64,000 bases of DNA from Rhodococcus yunnanensis NBRC 103083 (lineage in GTDB: Bacteria > Actinomycetota > Actinomycetes > Mycobacteriales > Mycobacteriaceae): contig NZ_BCXH01000018.1 of assembly GCF_001895005.1 (NCBI RefSeq), positions 62,001 to 126,000 on the forward strand, given 5' to 3'. The notes beneath the pieces are model-generated. The model saw only the letters and a program-made list of their open reading frames with translations, had not been told where the DNA came from and did not search any database. Each line of letters begins with the position of its first letter. Position 1 is the first letter of the stretch. Shown here piece after piece: positions 17,455-26,143 of the stretch. The translations under genes were made by a program, and so were the position numbers.

Positions 17455-17563
17455 ATCTCCACCGTCCTTGTTGCCTTCGGGTCCCGTGAATTATCACCGA
17501 GGCGCGAAAGATCCGAGGGGGTTCGAGCGCGAGTTCATGCTTTCCGGGTGAGGACCAGCCGAA

Positions 17564-18343
17564 TCATGTCGCCTTCAGCTCGTTGGTGATGCGGTGGTAG
17601 ATCCCGCCGGAGGTCAAGCCGCCGTCGACGACCAGTTCCGTACCCGTGATGTACCTGGCGGCGTCCGAGAGGAGGAAGGCCACCGACTCGGCGATCTCTT
17701 CGGCATCGGCCACGCGTCCTGCGGGCACCGACTGGAGGCTGGTGTCGACGAACGTCGACGAACCCGAATGCAACAGGGGAGTGTCCACCAACCCGGGATG
17801 GATGGAATTGACGCGCACTCCGTGCTCGGCGAACTCGAGCGCCCCGACTTTCGACAGACCCCGCACGCCCCACTTGCTGGCGCCGTACCCCGCGGCGAAA
17901 TAGCCGAGCATGCCTGCGATGGACGAGACGTTGACGACGGAACCCCCGTCGCCCTTCTTCAGCAGTGGCGCACAATATTTCATGCCGTAGAAGACGCTCG
18001 ACAGATTGATGTCCATCACGCGGTGCCAGTCCTCGACCGAGGTCTCCTCGATACCGGATCGATGACTGACGCCTGCATTGTTGACGAGTCCGTCCAGGGT
18101 GCCGTCGACCGATTCGATCCGCGACGCCAGCTCCGTCCACGACGCAGGATCGGTGACGTCGAGCCGAACGAACTCCGCGGTGCCGCCGTCGGCGATGATC
18201 TCGTCGACGACGACGTGCCCGGGTGCGTCGGCGATGTCGGTGACCCAGACCTTGGCGCCCCGGCGGGCCAGCATGGACGACTCGGTTCGTCCCATTCCAC
18301 TGCCCGCGCCGGTGACGACGATCGTTTTTCCCTGAAAGTTCAT
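17564..18343 (-). CDS. Short-chain dehydrogenase/reductase
   Basis: A 259-residue classical SDR. It has the coenzyme motif TGAGSGMGR, NNAGV after strand 4, catalytic Ser in VNVSSIAG, and the catalytic pair YGASK. The C-terminus LVVDGG is standard. WVTDIAD after the second strand, with an acidic residue, favours NAD over NADP. It should interconvert an alcohol and ketone in the catabolic pathway encoded here. The ATG at 18343 was preferred to a GTG six codons upstream, which would overlap the transporter stop. It lies 14 bp downstream of the MHS transporter. Confidence 0.9.
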   Translation of the reverse strand: MNFQGKTIVVTGAGSGMGRTESSMLARRGAKVWVTDIADAPGHVVVDEIIADGGTAEFVRLDVTDPASWTELASRIESVDGTLDGLVNNAGVSHRSGIEETSVEDWHRVMDINLSSVFYGMKYCAPLLKKGDGGSVVNVSSIAGMLGYFAAGYGASKWGVRGLSKVGALEFAEHGVRVNSIHPGLVDTPLLHSGSSTFVDTSLQSVPAGRVADAEEIAESVAFLLSDAARYITGTELVVDGGLTSGGIYHRITNELKAT

Positions 18344-18357
18344 CGTGGGTGATTCCT

Positions 18358-19692
18358 TCACTCGGTCTTGAGCTCGATGCCCTTGGTCTCGGTGACGAAG
18401 AAGACCGTGACGAAGGTGATGACCGCGCAGAACACGAAGTAGCCGGCGGGTGCCAGTGCGTTTCCGGTCAACGAGATCAGGTAGGTGGCGATGAAGGGCG
18501 CCGTGCCGCCGAGCAGCATGTTGGTGGTGTTATTGCCCAGTGCGAGGCCGCTGTAGCGAACCGAGGTCTTGAGCATCTCGACGTAGGTGACGTAGGAGGC
18601 GCCGTTGACGACGGAGACCGCGATGAACAGAACGGACTGTCCGACGACGGCCTGCCACAGGCTGCCGCCTGCCATCATCATGAACATCGGAACACCGAGC
18701 ACGATCGATGCGAAGCTGCCCGCGAACAGCACCGGCTTGCGTCCGTACTTGTCTGCCATGTAGCCGGAGATGGGCAGCGTGATGACGCCGAGAACCAGGG
18801 CGAGCGAAGTGGACAGGAAGGCTGCCTGCGACGTCTGGCCGCCCTCGGTCTTGAGATACGTGGCGGCGTAGACCGACGCGATGTAGTAACCACCGGTGAT
18901 CAACGCGCCGAGAAGAATGATCTTGACGACGCTTCCGCGTGAGGTGCTGAGCAGTTCGGAGATCGGCAGCTTCTTGGTCTCGCCCTTGTCCTCGAGTTCC
19001 TTGAACTCCGGGGTGTCGTCGAGGCGGCTTCTGATCCAGATGCCGACGCCGCCGATGACCAGGCTCAGCAGGAACGGGATGCGCCATGCCCAGGACAGGA
19101 TCTGCTCGTCGGTGAACACAGAGTTCAGTGCGAGCGCGCACAGCGACGCCAGCAGCGAGCCGATGTAGGTTCCCGTGTTGACCATCGAGGTCTGCGTCGC
19201 ACGCCAGCGCGTGGGGGCGGACTCGGATACGAATGCGTTCGCGCCGCCCAACTCACCGCCCGCCGCGAAGCCCTGCAGGCATCGTGCGAGCACCAGAACA
19301 CTGGTTGCCCAGACGCCGAGGGTGACGTACGTCGGCAACATTCCGATTCCGGCGGTCGCGATGACCATCAGCAGGATGGTCCAGGACAGCGCGTTCTTGC
19401 GGCCGTACTTGTCGCCGATGTGACCGAAGAAGATGCCGCCGGGTACACGAAGGAAGAACGCGACGGCGAACGCCGCGAATGTGCCCAGTAGTGCTGCCGT
19501 CGGATCGTCGGAGACGAAGAACAGGGCTGCGATGGTGGTTGCCATGTAGCCGTAGATGCCGAAGTCGTAGTACTCGACGACGGTACCCACGACCGCGGCA
19601 CGAATCACCGTGAGGGGGGATTGCTTCACCGGGGTCGATTCGTCGTCGTGTCGGCCGGGCTCGAAGTGCACGGCGCTCTCGTTGGTCGTCAT
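18358..19692 (-). CDS. MHS-family (MFS) transporter, probable organic acid importer
   Basis: A 444-residue, twelve-helix major facilitator of the metabolite:H+ symporter group (KgtP, ProP, ShiA). It has the family opening VVGTVVEYYDFGIYGYMA, the loop 2-3 motif GHIGDKYGRK, and a second copy ADKYGRKP in loop 8-9. Many MHS members import aromatic or dicarboxylic acids by proton symport. Its place between two oxidoreductase genes makes it the likely importer of the island's growth substrate. It starts at the ATG at 19692 and is part of the leftward operon that begins at 21985. Confidence 0.9.
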   Translation of the reverse strand: MTTNESAVHFEPGRHDDESTPVKQSPLTVIRAAVVGTVVEYYDFGIYGYMATTIAALFFVSDDPTAALLGTFAAFAVAFFLRVPGGIFFGHIGDKYGRKNALSWTILLMVIATAGIGMLPTYVTLGVWATSVLVLARCLQGFAAGGELGGANAFVSESAPTRWRATQTSMVNTGTYIGSLLASLCALALNSVFTDEQILSWAWRIPFLLSLVIGGVGIWIRSRLDDTPEFKELEDKGETKKLPISELLSTSRGSVVKIILLGALITGGYYIASVYAATYLKTEGGQTSQAAFLSTSLALVLGVITLPISGYMADKYGRKPVLFAGSFASIVLGVPMFMMMAGGSLWQAVVGQSVLFIAVSVVNGASYVTYVEMLKTSVRYSGLALGNNTTNMLLGGTAPFIATYLISLTGNALAPAGYFVFCAVITFVTVFFVTETKGIELKTE

Positions 19693-19728
19693 GTGTGTTC
19701 CTAGGTCAAGGGTAGATGAGTGAGCAGG

Positions 19729-21168
19729 TCAGATGGCCAGTGCCTGGTCGCCGACGGCCACCAGGGCGGCGCTGCGGCCGGCGATGCGGCCCATGGTGAG
19801 CGCGTTCGCGACGGCGTTTCCGCCGCCGACGTATCGCTGACCGAGGACGCCTGCGCCTGCCTCGCCTGCGGCGTACAGGCCCGGCACCGTCTCGCCGCGA
19901 ACGTTCAGTACCGCGGAGTTCTGGTCGATCTCCAAACCTGCGTGGGTGCACACCAATTCGGCAGGGAGGATGCGAGCGGCGTAGAACGGGCCTCGGGCGA
20001 TTGCGTCGGGATCGACGGTGTTGCCCTTGTTCTTCAGCGTTCGGTGACGCAGGAAGTCCGGATCCTCACCGCGGGGCAGGTGTGCATTCCAGCGAGCGAC
20101 CGTGGCGCGCAGCGTCGCAACGGGTACTGCCATCAGTTCGGCCAGATCGTCCAGAGTGTCCGCGCGCAGGGTACGTCCGGCGTCCGATTCCTCGGCGACC
20201 CGCTCGGCGGACCAATCGGCATACCCTGCAGCAAGGTTCAGACGAGCATTCTCGTCGAAGACGATCCATGCCGATCCGCCCCGATGATCGATGATGCCCG
20301 TCGAGACCGCGTACGACGCGTCCTCGTCCATGAACCGCCGCCCGTCCGCATCGACGTAGATGCGAGATTTGGGTGGAAAACCGGACTGCCAGTGGTGATA
20401 GCGCTGAAAGTAGACCGTGGGGAGCATGAGTCCCCAGCCGTCACCGGCCAGTGACGCCTCGACCGAGTCGGCGAAGCGGAGATGGTCACCGCGGCTGCCC
20501 TCGGCGGCGACGACGAACAGTGAATCACCTGCCTTGTTGGCAACGGGGTAGTGGCGGTCGACGAACGTCGGGTCCTGGGCGAATCCTCCCGACGCGACGA
20601 CCACCGCGCCCGCACGCAATGCGACGTCGTCGGCGATCACTCCCACCACTGCCTCGTCCTCGACGAGCAACGCCTGCACACGGGTGTCGAGAACGACCTC
20701 GATGCCGTGTTTACGTCGCGCGGCGTCGAGAACCTGCACCAACCCGTATCCCTGATCTTTCGGGACGTGACCACGCCAGACATCCTCGACGCCGGCTTGG
20801 CACAGACCGGGCTGGTGTGCGTTTCCGGAGATCTTCGCGGGGATCTCGACGCCGAGATCGATGAGCCATTCGAGCGTCGGGCCCGCCTGCTCACAGAAGG
20901 TGCGGATCAGACCGGGCTTGAGCATCCACTGGTTCAGGTCCATGTAGTGCTGGAAATACTTCTCGGCGCTGTCGTCGATGCCGAGTCCGCGTTGAACGCT
21001 GGTACCTGCTGCCGTGAACAGGCCGGCCGACAGTGCAGTCGATCCGCCCAGTTCCTTCAATGCCTCGAACAAGATCACCGACGCGCCGTTCTCGGCGGCC
21101 GTGACGGCTGCCGCGAGTCCGGCACCGCCGCCGCCGATCACGACGACGTCGTAGTCGGTCTCAGACAT
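19729..21168 (-). CDS. FAD-dependent dehydrogenase, fumarate reductase/ketosteroid-dehydrogenase type
   Basis: A 479-residue FAD_binding_2 flavoprotein with N-terminal VVVIGGGGAGLAAA, then ELGGSTALSAGL and the C-terminal FAD segment YVGGGNAVANALTMGRIAG. Relatives include 3-ketosteroid dehydrogenases, 4-oxocyclohexanecarboxylate desaturases and soluble fumarate reductases, all of which move hydride between a carbon-carbon bond and FAD. Next to two alcohol-type SDRs and a ring hydroxylase, a ring desaturase or aromatising role is attractive, but this is inference. Its ATG overlaps the 3' end of the upstream SDR gene by 8 bp, so the two are tightly coupled. No Tat or Sec signal is seen; it should be cytoplasmic. 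Confidence 0.87.
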   Translation of the reverse strand: MSETDYDVVVIGGGGAGLAAAVTAAENGASVILFEALKELGGSTALSAGLFTAAGTSVQRGLGIDDSAEKYFQHYMDLNQWMLKPGLIRTFCEQAGPTLEWLIDLGVEIPAKISGNAHQPGLCQAGVEDVWRGHVPKDQGYGLVQVLDAARRKHGIEVVLDTRVQALLVEDEAVVGVIADDVALRAGAVVVASGGFAQDPTFVDRHYPVANKAGDSLFVVAAEGSRGDHLRFADSVEASLAGDGWGLMLPTVYFQRYHHWQSGFPPKSRIYVDADGRRFMDEDASYAVSTGIIDHRGGSAWIVFDENARLNLAAGYADWSAERVAEESDAGRTLRADTLDDLAELMAVPVATLRATVARWNAHLPRGEDPDFLRHRTLKNKGNTVDPDAIARGPFYAARILPAELVCTHAGLEIDQNSAVLNVRGETVPGLYAAGEAGAGVLGQRYVGGGNAVANALTMGRIAGRSAALVAVGDQALAI

Positions 21169-21985
21169 GGCGCGAACCGCCGTCCACGGCGATGCTGTGT
21201 CCGGTGACGTAGCGAGCGCTGTCCGACAGGAGGAACAGCAACGGCCCGAAGACCTCCTCGGGTGCGCCGAGGCGATGCAGCGGCACGGAGTCCAGTGCCT
21301 TGGCCAGCGCTGCTGGATCCTCCTGGACCCAGCGGGTCATCTCGGTGTCGATGTAGCCCGGTGCGATGGAGTTGACCCGAATACCGATGTCGCCGAACTC
21401 GACTGCTAGCGATTCCGTCAGATGAGCGACGGCTGCCTTCGAGGTGCAGTAGGCGCCGCGGCCGGTGCGGACGCGCAAGGCGGAGACCGAGGACATGTTG
21501 ACGATCGCACCGCCCTCGCTCATGTGCCGAGCGGCGGCCTGCGCACCGAAGAGAACGCCTTCGACGTTGACACTCAGGGTCGCGTTGATCTGCTCGGGCG
21601 TGATGTCCGCTGCCAGGGCGAAGGGAAAGATGCCCGCGTTGTTGATCCAGAAGTCGATGCGGCCGAACTCGGTGAGCGCGGTCTGCGCCAGGGCTTCGTG
21701 ATCATCGGCGACGGTGACGTCGATACGCGCGCCGACGACCTTGCCCGGCTCGGCAACGAGCGCGTCGGTGACCAGTTCGGTGTTCAGCTGCTCGGCGGTC
21801 TCCTTCATCTGCGCGTCGTTGATGTCGGCGCCCACGACGTGCACGCCGCGAGCTGCGAGCCCCTTGGCGAACACCGATCCCATACCGCGGGCTGCCCCGG
21901 TGACAACGGCGACCTTTCCGGCGAGTTCGGGGTACACGGCGGTCATCGTGGAAGAGACGACGCGTCCGGGATTCAAGGTTGTCAT
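21161..21985 (-). CDS. Short-chain dehydrogenase/reductase, first gene of the IclR-controlled operon
   Basis: A 274-residue classical SDR with TGAARGMGS, NNAGI, the catalytic Ser in VNMSSVSAL and the Y-x-x-x-K in YCTSKAAV; SIAVDGG closes the fold. The ATG at 21985 follows GAGGAGAAG; an internal ATG at 21946 would remove a short N-terminal extension and is second choice. The 3' end overlaps the FAD dehydrogenase start by 8 bp, suggesting the two act on the same substrate in sequence (alcohol oxidation, then ring desaturation). The 163-bp upstream region separates it from the divergent iclR and holds the palindromic operator. Confidence 0.9.
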   Translation of the reverse strand: MTTLNPGRVVSSTMTAVYPELAGKVAVVTGAARGMGSVFAKGLAARGVHVVGADINDAQMKETAEQLNTELVTDALVAEPGKVVGARIDVTVADDHEALAQTALTEFGRIDFWINNAGIFPFALAADITPEQINATLSVNVEGVLFGAQAAARHMSEGGAIVNMSSVSALRVRTGRGAYCTSKAAVAHLTESLAVEFGDIGIRVNSIAPGYIDTEMTRWVQEDPAALAKALDSVPLHRLGAPEEVFGPLLFLLSDSARYVTGHSIAVDGGSRHV

Positions 21986-22070
21986 GTACTTCTCCTCGTG
22001 CAAAAGATGTCTCGATCAGGCTCGTCGATGCAGGTCCGGCAGGGACACCGCTTGCGACACCTGAGAAGGT

Positions 22071-22098
22071 GTGCGATAATCGCACGCAGCGTGCGATT
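22071..22098. promoter_or_regulatory. Operator-like repeat between iclR and the SDR operon
   Basis: The first 15 bases are a perfect palindrome (GTGCGAT-A-ATCGCAC), and a third half-site GTGCGATT begins at 22091. The same 28-bp arrangement recurs at 27146 with 24 identical bases, upstream of the SnoaL-like gene. Three half-sites spaced about one helical turn apart suit an IclR-family dimer or tetramer. Confidence 0.65.
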
Positions 22099-22148
22099 CA
22101 CCTCGAACTCTAGGTGGTCCACCTCACATACGTCAACAGGGGCTTCTC

Positions 22149-22859
22149 ATGACTCATGTTCAACCGGGCAAAGATGCTGTTCAGCTCGATTCCGGGATGT
22201 CGAAAACGTTGCACCACGGCATCGCCGTGCTCGAGCTATTGGCCGAACATCCGAACGGCTTGTCCATCACCGACATCGCCGACGGGATCGGGGTGCACCG
22301 TACCGTTGCGCACCGACTGGTACGGACGTTGGAGGCGCATCACCTGTGCCGCCGCGACGAATTCAAGCGGATCGCGCTGGGGGCAGGGCTCGTCGCGCTT
22401 GCCGAGCCGGTGGAGCAGGACCTGCGGACGGTCGCGCGTCCGGTTCTCGAGGAGCTCGCCGATCAACTCGGCGCGACCGTTCACCTCGTCGTGCGTGAAA
22501 ACGACACGGAGGTACGGGCTTTGATGGTCGTGGAGCCGCGCGGCGCCAAGGTGCACGTGGCGTTCCGGGGAGGGCAGGTCGACCCCATCGATCGCGGATC
22601 CGCAGGCCTGGCGATGCTCGCTGCTCTGCCCGCCGTCGACGGCGAGCGCGCGGAAGTGACCCGGGCCCGCGCCGTCGGCTATGCGGTCACCCAGGGTGAA
22701 GTGATTCCGTCCGTGGGCGGAGTGTCTGCGGTGATTCCCGGACGCCGCGGCGACACACTGGCAAGTCTCGGAGCGTCGGTGTTCGAGATCGACGACGAAA
22801 AGGGACTCGGCACAGCGGTTGTCGCCGCGGCGGCGCGGTTGGGACGCCTTCTTCGTTGA
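22149..22859 (+). CDS. IclR-family transcriptional regulator
   Basis: A 236-residue regulator with an N-terminal winged helix (GIAVLELLAEHPNGLSITDIA, then a VHRTVAHRLVRTLE recognition helix) and a C-terminal GAF-like effector domain (ATVHLVVRENDTEV, then DRGSAGLAMLAAL and GVSAVIPGRRG). IclR proteins in catabolic islands bind a pathway substrate or intermediate and regulate the adjacent genes. It is divergent from the SDR-FAD-MHS operon, and the palindrome at 22071 lies in the shared promoter region. A near-copy of this operator before the SnoaL-like gene suggests control of the homogentisate arm too. The ATG at 22149 has an AGGGG site. Confidence 0.92.
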   Translation: MTHVQPGKDAVQLDSGMSKTLHHGIAVLELLAEHPNGLSITDIADGIGVHRTVAHRLVRTLEAHHLCRRDEFKRIALGAGLVALAEPVEQDLRTVARPVLEELADQLGATVHLVVRENDTEVRALMVVEPRGAKVHVAFRGGQVDPIDRGSAGLAMLAALPAVDGERAEVTRARAVGYAVTQGEVIPSVGGVSAVIPGRRGDTLASLGASVFEIDDEKGLGTAVVAAAARLGRLLR

Positions 22860-22932
22860 GCGCTCGTGATCCGAGCGCCCGTGATCTAGGCGCTCGTGAT
22901 CTGAGTACTCGTAGGTTAGGCGCCCGTGATTC
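22858..22932. repeat. Five degenerate 15-bp tandem units across the iclR/fahA ends
   Basis: Units start at 22858, 22873, 22888, 22903 and 22918, with a core like GCGC(T/C)CGTGATC. The last unit encodes the final ITGA residues of fumarylacetoacetase and the first includes the end of the iclR stop. They look like repeated copies of the fahA 3' end. Confidence 0.7.
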
Positions 22933-24052
22933 TGCCTCTGACATCGCCGAAGCCGATGCGGGAGCCGTTGGCACCGGGGGCGCTGGCGGCGATGACGACC
23001 TCGTCGCCGTCCTCGAGGAATGTGCGTGTCTCGGAACCGATCGTCACGGGTTCCTTTCCGCCCCAAGTCAGTTCGATGAACGCTCCGCGTTGATTCTTCT
23101 CCGGTCCGGAGATGGTGCCCGACGCGAACAGGTCACCGGTGCGTGAAGTTGCACCGTTGATCGTTTCGTGGGCGAGCATCTGAGCCGGTGACCAGTACAT
23201 CTCGCGGTAGGGAGGACGGGACACCTCGTGTCCGTTCCAGCTCACTACCAGATCGATATCGAGTGCCCAGGAACGTGATTCACGCAGGTATTCGAGCGGC
23301 TCGGGGTCCTGCACCGGCGTCGAGACCCGCGCAGCCTCCAATGCGAGAAGCGGCACCACCCAGGGGGAGATCGATGTCGCGAAGCTCTTGCCGAGGTTCG
23401 GGCCGAGCGGTACGTACTCCCATGCCTGGATGTCGCGCGCCGACCAGTCGTTGACGATCACTGCGCCGAACACGTGGTCCGCGAAGCGATCCGGACCGAT
23501 CGGCTCCGACGACGGCACACCGACGACGAATCCCATCTCTGCCTCGATGTCGAGCCTCGTGCTCGGTCCGAAGGTGGGCGACGACTGATCGGGCGCCTTG
23601 CGTTGGCCGCTCGGACGCCTGATGTCGGTGCCCGAGAGGACAACCGTGCCCGCCCTGCCGTGGTACGCGACCGGCAGGTGCTTCCAGTTGGGCATGAGCG
23701 GTTCGGAATCGGGGCGGAACAACCGACCGAGGTTGCTCGCATGATGCTCCGAGGCATAGAAGTCCACGTAGTCGGCCACGTCGAACGGCATGTGCATCGT
23801 CACCGACTCGACGGGATGGACCGCGTCCGCGGGCACGGTGTCCGCACCGATGGCGTCGGTGATCGCCGCTCGGACCTCGACCCATCGAGTCCGGCCCTGC
23901 GCCATGAACGGGTTGAGAGTCGGCTGCGCGAACACGTCGTCTCGAAGGGTGACCGACAGGTCGATGACGGTGTCGCCGAATCTGACTCCCACCCGTCTGT
24001 CTGTGCCCGTGGTGGAAAAAACTCCGTAGGGAAGATTGTCGATTCCGTACAT
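22916..24052 (-). CDS. fahA: Fumarylacetoacetase
   Basis: A 378-residue enzyme that hydrolyses fumarylacetoacetate to fumarate and acetoacetate, the last step of tyrosine/homogentisate breakdown. Family signatures: the N-terminal domain opening MYGIDNLPYGVFST, the metal-binding FYASEHHA, EMGFVVG, NDWSARDIQAWEYVPLGPNLGKS split over the catalytic groove, and the later SGTISGPEKNQRGAFIELTW. Length is a little short of the roughly 400-430 usual but all regions are present. The ATG at 24052 lies 21 bp downstream of the unknown gene between it and hmgA, so all three are one operon. The C-terminal codons are repeated beyond its stop (22858-22932). Confidence 0.93.
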   Translation of the reverse strand: MYGIDNLPYGVFSTTGTDRRVGVRFGDTVIDLSVTLRDDVFAQPTLNPFMAQGRTRWVEVRAAITDAIGADTVPADAVHPVESVTMHMPFDVADYVDFYASEHHASNLGRLFRPDSEPLMPNWKHLPVAYHGRAGTVVLSGTDIRRPSGQRKAPDQSSPTFGPSTRLDIEAEMGFVVGVPSSEPIGPDRFADHVFGAVIVNDWSARDIQAWEYVPLGPNLGKSFATSISPWVVPLLALEAARVSTPVQDPEPLEYLRESRSWALDIDLVVSWNGHEVSRPPYREMYWSPAQMLAHETINGATSRTGDLFASGTISGPEKNQRGAFIELTWGGKEPVTIGSETRTFLEDGDEVVIAASAPGANGSRIGFGDVRGRITGA

Positions 24053-24073
24053 AGTGGTGCTGAGCTCCTTCGC

Positions 24074-24877
24074 TCACATGGGCGGGATCAGCCCGAGGCC
24101 GATCAGGTCGTCGAGAGGTTCCCGAATGCTGCAGGTACCGAAGGACAAGAATGCTCGCGCGGTCTCGATCGACGCGACGTGCGCCGCTACGACCTCGGGG
24201 TCGCGGATGGCGAGGATCGCCTCCAGTTCGGTCTTACGTGCGCCGCTTTCTGCCGCCTGGGCTGCGAGCAACACGTTCAGGAATCCGTGCTGTTCGAACC
24301 CGTTGTCGGAACCGGTGTTACGAATGGCGTGGTGAAGTCCTGCGGTGGCCTTGAACGCGATCTCGCGACGCGTCGCCTCGTGGATGAGGGAGGCCAATTC
24401 GGCTTCGTCCGGATAGAGGTCGGCGGTGACACCGCCGGTTCGGAACTTCGCGCGATAACCACGCTCGTCCACGACGTCGAAGATCTCGTCGCGCCGTGTG
24501 TCGCGCGGAATCTCGACGTAGATCTCGATGTCGCGGTCGATGAATCCCAGCTCGTCGAGGCTCGTGCCCTCGGGCACCGCGATTTCGACGGCCACGACGA
24601 CGACCCCTGGAATCGCCCTGGCCGCCGCGAGTCCGGCGGCCACCGTGCCGGGTCCTGAAGGCGCAGTCAGAGAGAGATCGATCGAGCCGGGTACATCGAC
24701 GAGTTCGCGTACCCGGGGAATGGGAAACACGAGAGGCCCGACCAGATCGGCGTATGCCGTGTCGCGGTAGCCGATGTGCTGCGGCACAGCGGCATCGAGT
24801 GGTGCGTTGCCGGGTGGGAACAGGGCGGCGTCGTCGCAGAGGCCGCGGAACAGGGCGGGGATCGGTGCGGGTGTCAC
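24074..24877 (-). CDS. Conserved protein of unknown function in the homogentisate operon
   Basis: A 267-residue cytoplasmic protein without a family name that I can give. It looks like an alpha/beta barrel: alternating strands and helices with GIIVVAVEI-like segments, the basic motif KFRTGG, then IAFKATAGLHHAIR and HGFLNVLLAA. The Lys and paired His in these motifs look like active-site residues. The GTG at 24877 overlaps the hmgA stop by 4 bp (GTGA), and fahA follows after 21 bp. The pathway step between hmgA and fahA is maleylacetoacetate isomerisation, normally done by a glutathione-dependent enzyme that this lineage is not expected to use. A role in that step is an inference from position only. 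Confidence 0.83.
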   Translation of the reverse strand: MTPAPIPALFRGLCDDAALFPPGNAPLDAAVPQHIGYRDTAYADLVGPLVFPIPRVRELVDVPGSIDLSLTAPSGPGTVAAGLAAARAIPGVVVVAVEIAVPEGTSLDELGFIDRDIEIYVEIPRDTRRDEIFDVVDERGYRAKFRTGGVTADLYPDEAELASLIHEATRREIAFKATAGLHHAIRNTGSDNGFEQHGFLNVLLAAQAAESGARKTELEAILAIRDPEVVAAHVASIETARAFLSFGTCSIREPLDDLIGLGLIPPM

Positions 24878-26067
24878 TGTGCTGGTCCTCGGCCGGCCCA
24901 CGTCCAGGCGTATTCGCTGTCCTCACATGCGAGGGCGCCTTCACCCAGTTCGAGCGGGCGGAACGTGTCCACCATGACCGCCAGTTCGTCGAAGAACTCG
25001 GCTCCGATGCTGCGCTCGTATGCACCCGGCTGCGGACCGTGCGCGTGACCGCCCGGGTGGATGGAGATCGAGCCCTGTCCGATACCCGAACCCTTGCGGG
25101 CTTCGTAGTCGCCGCCGACGTAGAACATGATCTCGTCGGAGTCGACGTTCGAGTGGTAGTACGGCACCGGAATCGACAGCGGGTGGTAATCGACCTTGCG
25201 CGGCACGAAGTTACAGATGACGAAGCCCGCGCCTTCGAACGCCTGATGCGCAGGCGGCGGTTGATGTACGCGGCCGGTGATCGGCTCGTAGTCCGAGATG
25301 TTGAACGTGTACGGGTAGAGGCATCCGTCCCATCCCACGACGTCGAACGGATGATTCGCGTACGTCATCCGGGTTCCGACGATGCCCGTCGATCCGCGAT
25401 GTTTGACGAGAACCTCGACATCGGTGCCCTCGGTGAGCAGGGGATCGGTGGGACCGTGCAGGTCACGTTCGCAGAACGGCGCGTTCTCGAGCAGTTGCCC
25501 GAACTTCGACAGGTACCGCTTCGGCGGCACGATGTGGCTGTTGGCCTCGATCGCGTACGCGCGGACCTCGCCGTCGGGTACCCAGCGATGCGTCGTCGCG
25601 CGGGGGATGAGCACGTAGTCGCCCTGACGCACGTTCAGCGAACCGAACACCGTTTCCACTGTCGCAGAACCGGATTCGAGATACACCATCTCGTCACCGA
25701 TCGAGTTGCGGTACAGCGGAGACGCTTCCGCGGCGACGACGTAGGAGATGCGGACGTCGGCGTTGCCGAGGATCAGGCGACGGCCGGTGACGACGTCGGT
25801 TGCGGCGGCGGCATCGGCGGCGAACAGTTCGTGCAGCTTCAGATGCCGCGGCTTCAACGGATGATTGGGGGTGGTGGACTGGTCGGGAAGTTCCCACACG
25901 GTCGAGTCGACGATCGCGGATGGAATGTGTCGGTGGTACAGCAGCGACGAGTCGGAGGAGAACCCTTCCTCGCCCATCAGCTCCTCGTAGTACAACCCGC
26001 CGTCCGGTGTGCGGTGTTGAGTGTGTCGCTTCGGCGGTACCGAGCCGATCTGTCGGTAGTAGGCCAC
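24874..26067 (-). CDS. hmgA: Homogentisate 1,2-dioxygenase
   Basis: A 397-residue cupin dioxygenase that opens the ring of homogentisate to give maleylacetoacetate. It starts MAYYRQIGSVPPKRHTQ and contains GEEGFSSDSSLLYH, the cupin stretch GDYVLIPRATTHRW, GWDGCLYPYTFN, and the iron-ligand region YYHSNVDSDEIMFY (His and Glu) followed by HPGGHAHGPQPG (second His). All expected ligands are present. The GTG at 26067 follows AGGAGA. It lies downstream of marR and directly upstream, with a 4-bp overlap, of the unknown gene at 24074. It is the key marker that this island drains into the homogentisate ring-cleavage pathway. Confidence 0.94.
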   Translation of the reverse strand: MAYYRQIGSVPPKRHTQHRTPDGGLYYEELMGEEGFSSDSSLLYHRHIPSAIVDSTVWELPDQSTTPNHPLKPRHLKLHELFAADAAAATDVVTGRRLILGNADVRISYVVAAEASPLYRNSIGDEMVYLESGSATVETVFGSLNVRQGDYVLIPRATTHRWVPDGEVRAYAIEANSHIVPPKRYLSKFGQLLENAPFCERDLHGPTDPLLTEGTDVEVLVKHRGSTGIVGTRMTYANHPFDVVGWDGCLYPYTFNISDYEPITGRVHQPPPAHQAFEGAGFVICNFVPRKVDYHPLSIPVPYYHSNVDSDEIMFYVGGDYEARKGSGIGQGSISIHPGGHAHGPQPGAYERSIGAEFFDELAVMVDTFRPLELGEGALACEDSEYAWTWAGRGPAQ

Positions 26068-26096
26068 GGGTCTCTCCTAGACGGTTCACGAACTTG

Positions 26097-26114
26097 TAGT
26101 AAACACATTAACTA
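26097..26114. promoter_or_regulatory. Possible MarR operator before hmgA
   Basis: An imperfect inverted repeat TAGTAAA-CACA-TTAACTA (6 of 7 pairs) lies 30 bp upstream of the hmgA GTG, in an AT-rich 76-bp gap after marR. The position suits a separate hmgA promoter controlled by the adjacent MarR protein. Regulator assignment is inferred. Confidence 0.4.
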
Positions 26115-26143
26115 GTTGGGAGTGATCCATGCAACCCTGGGGC

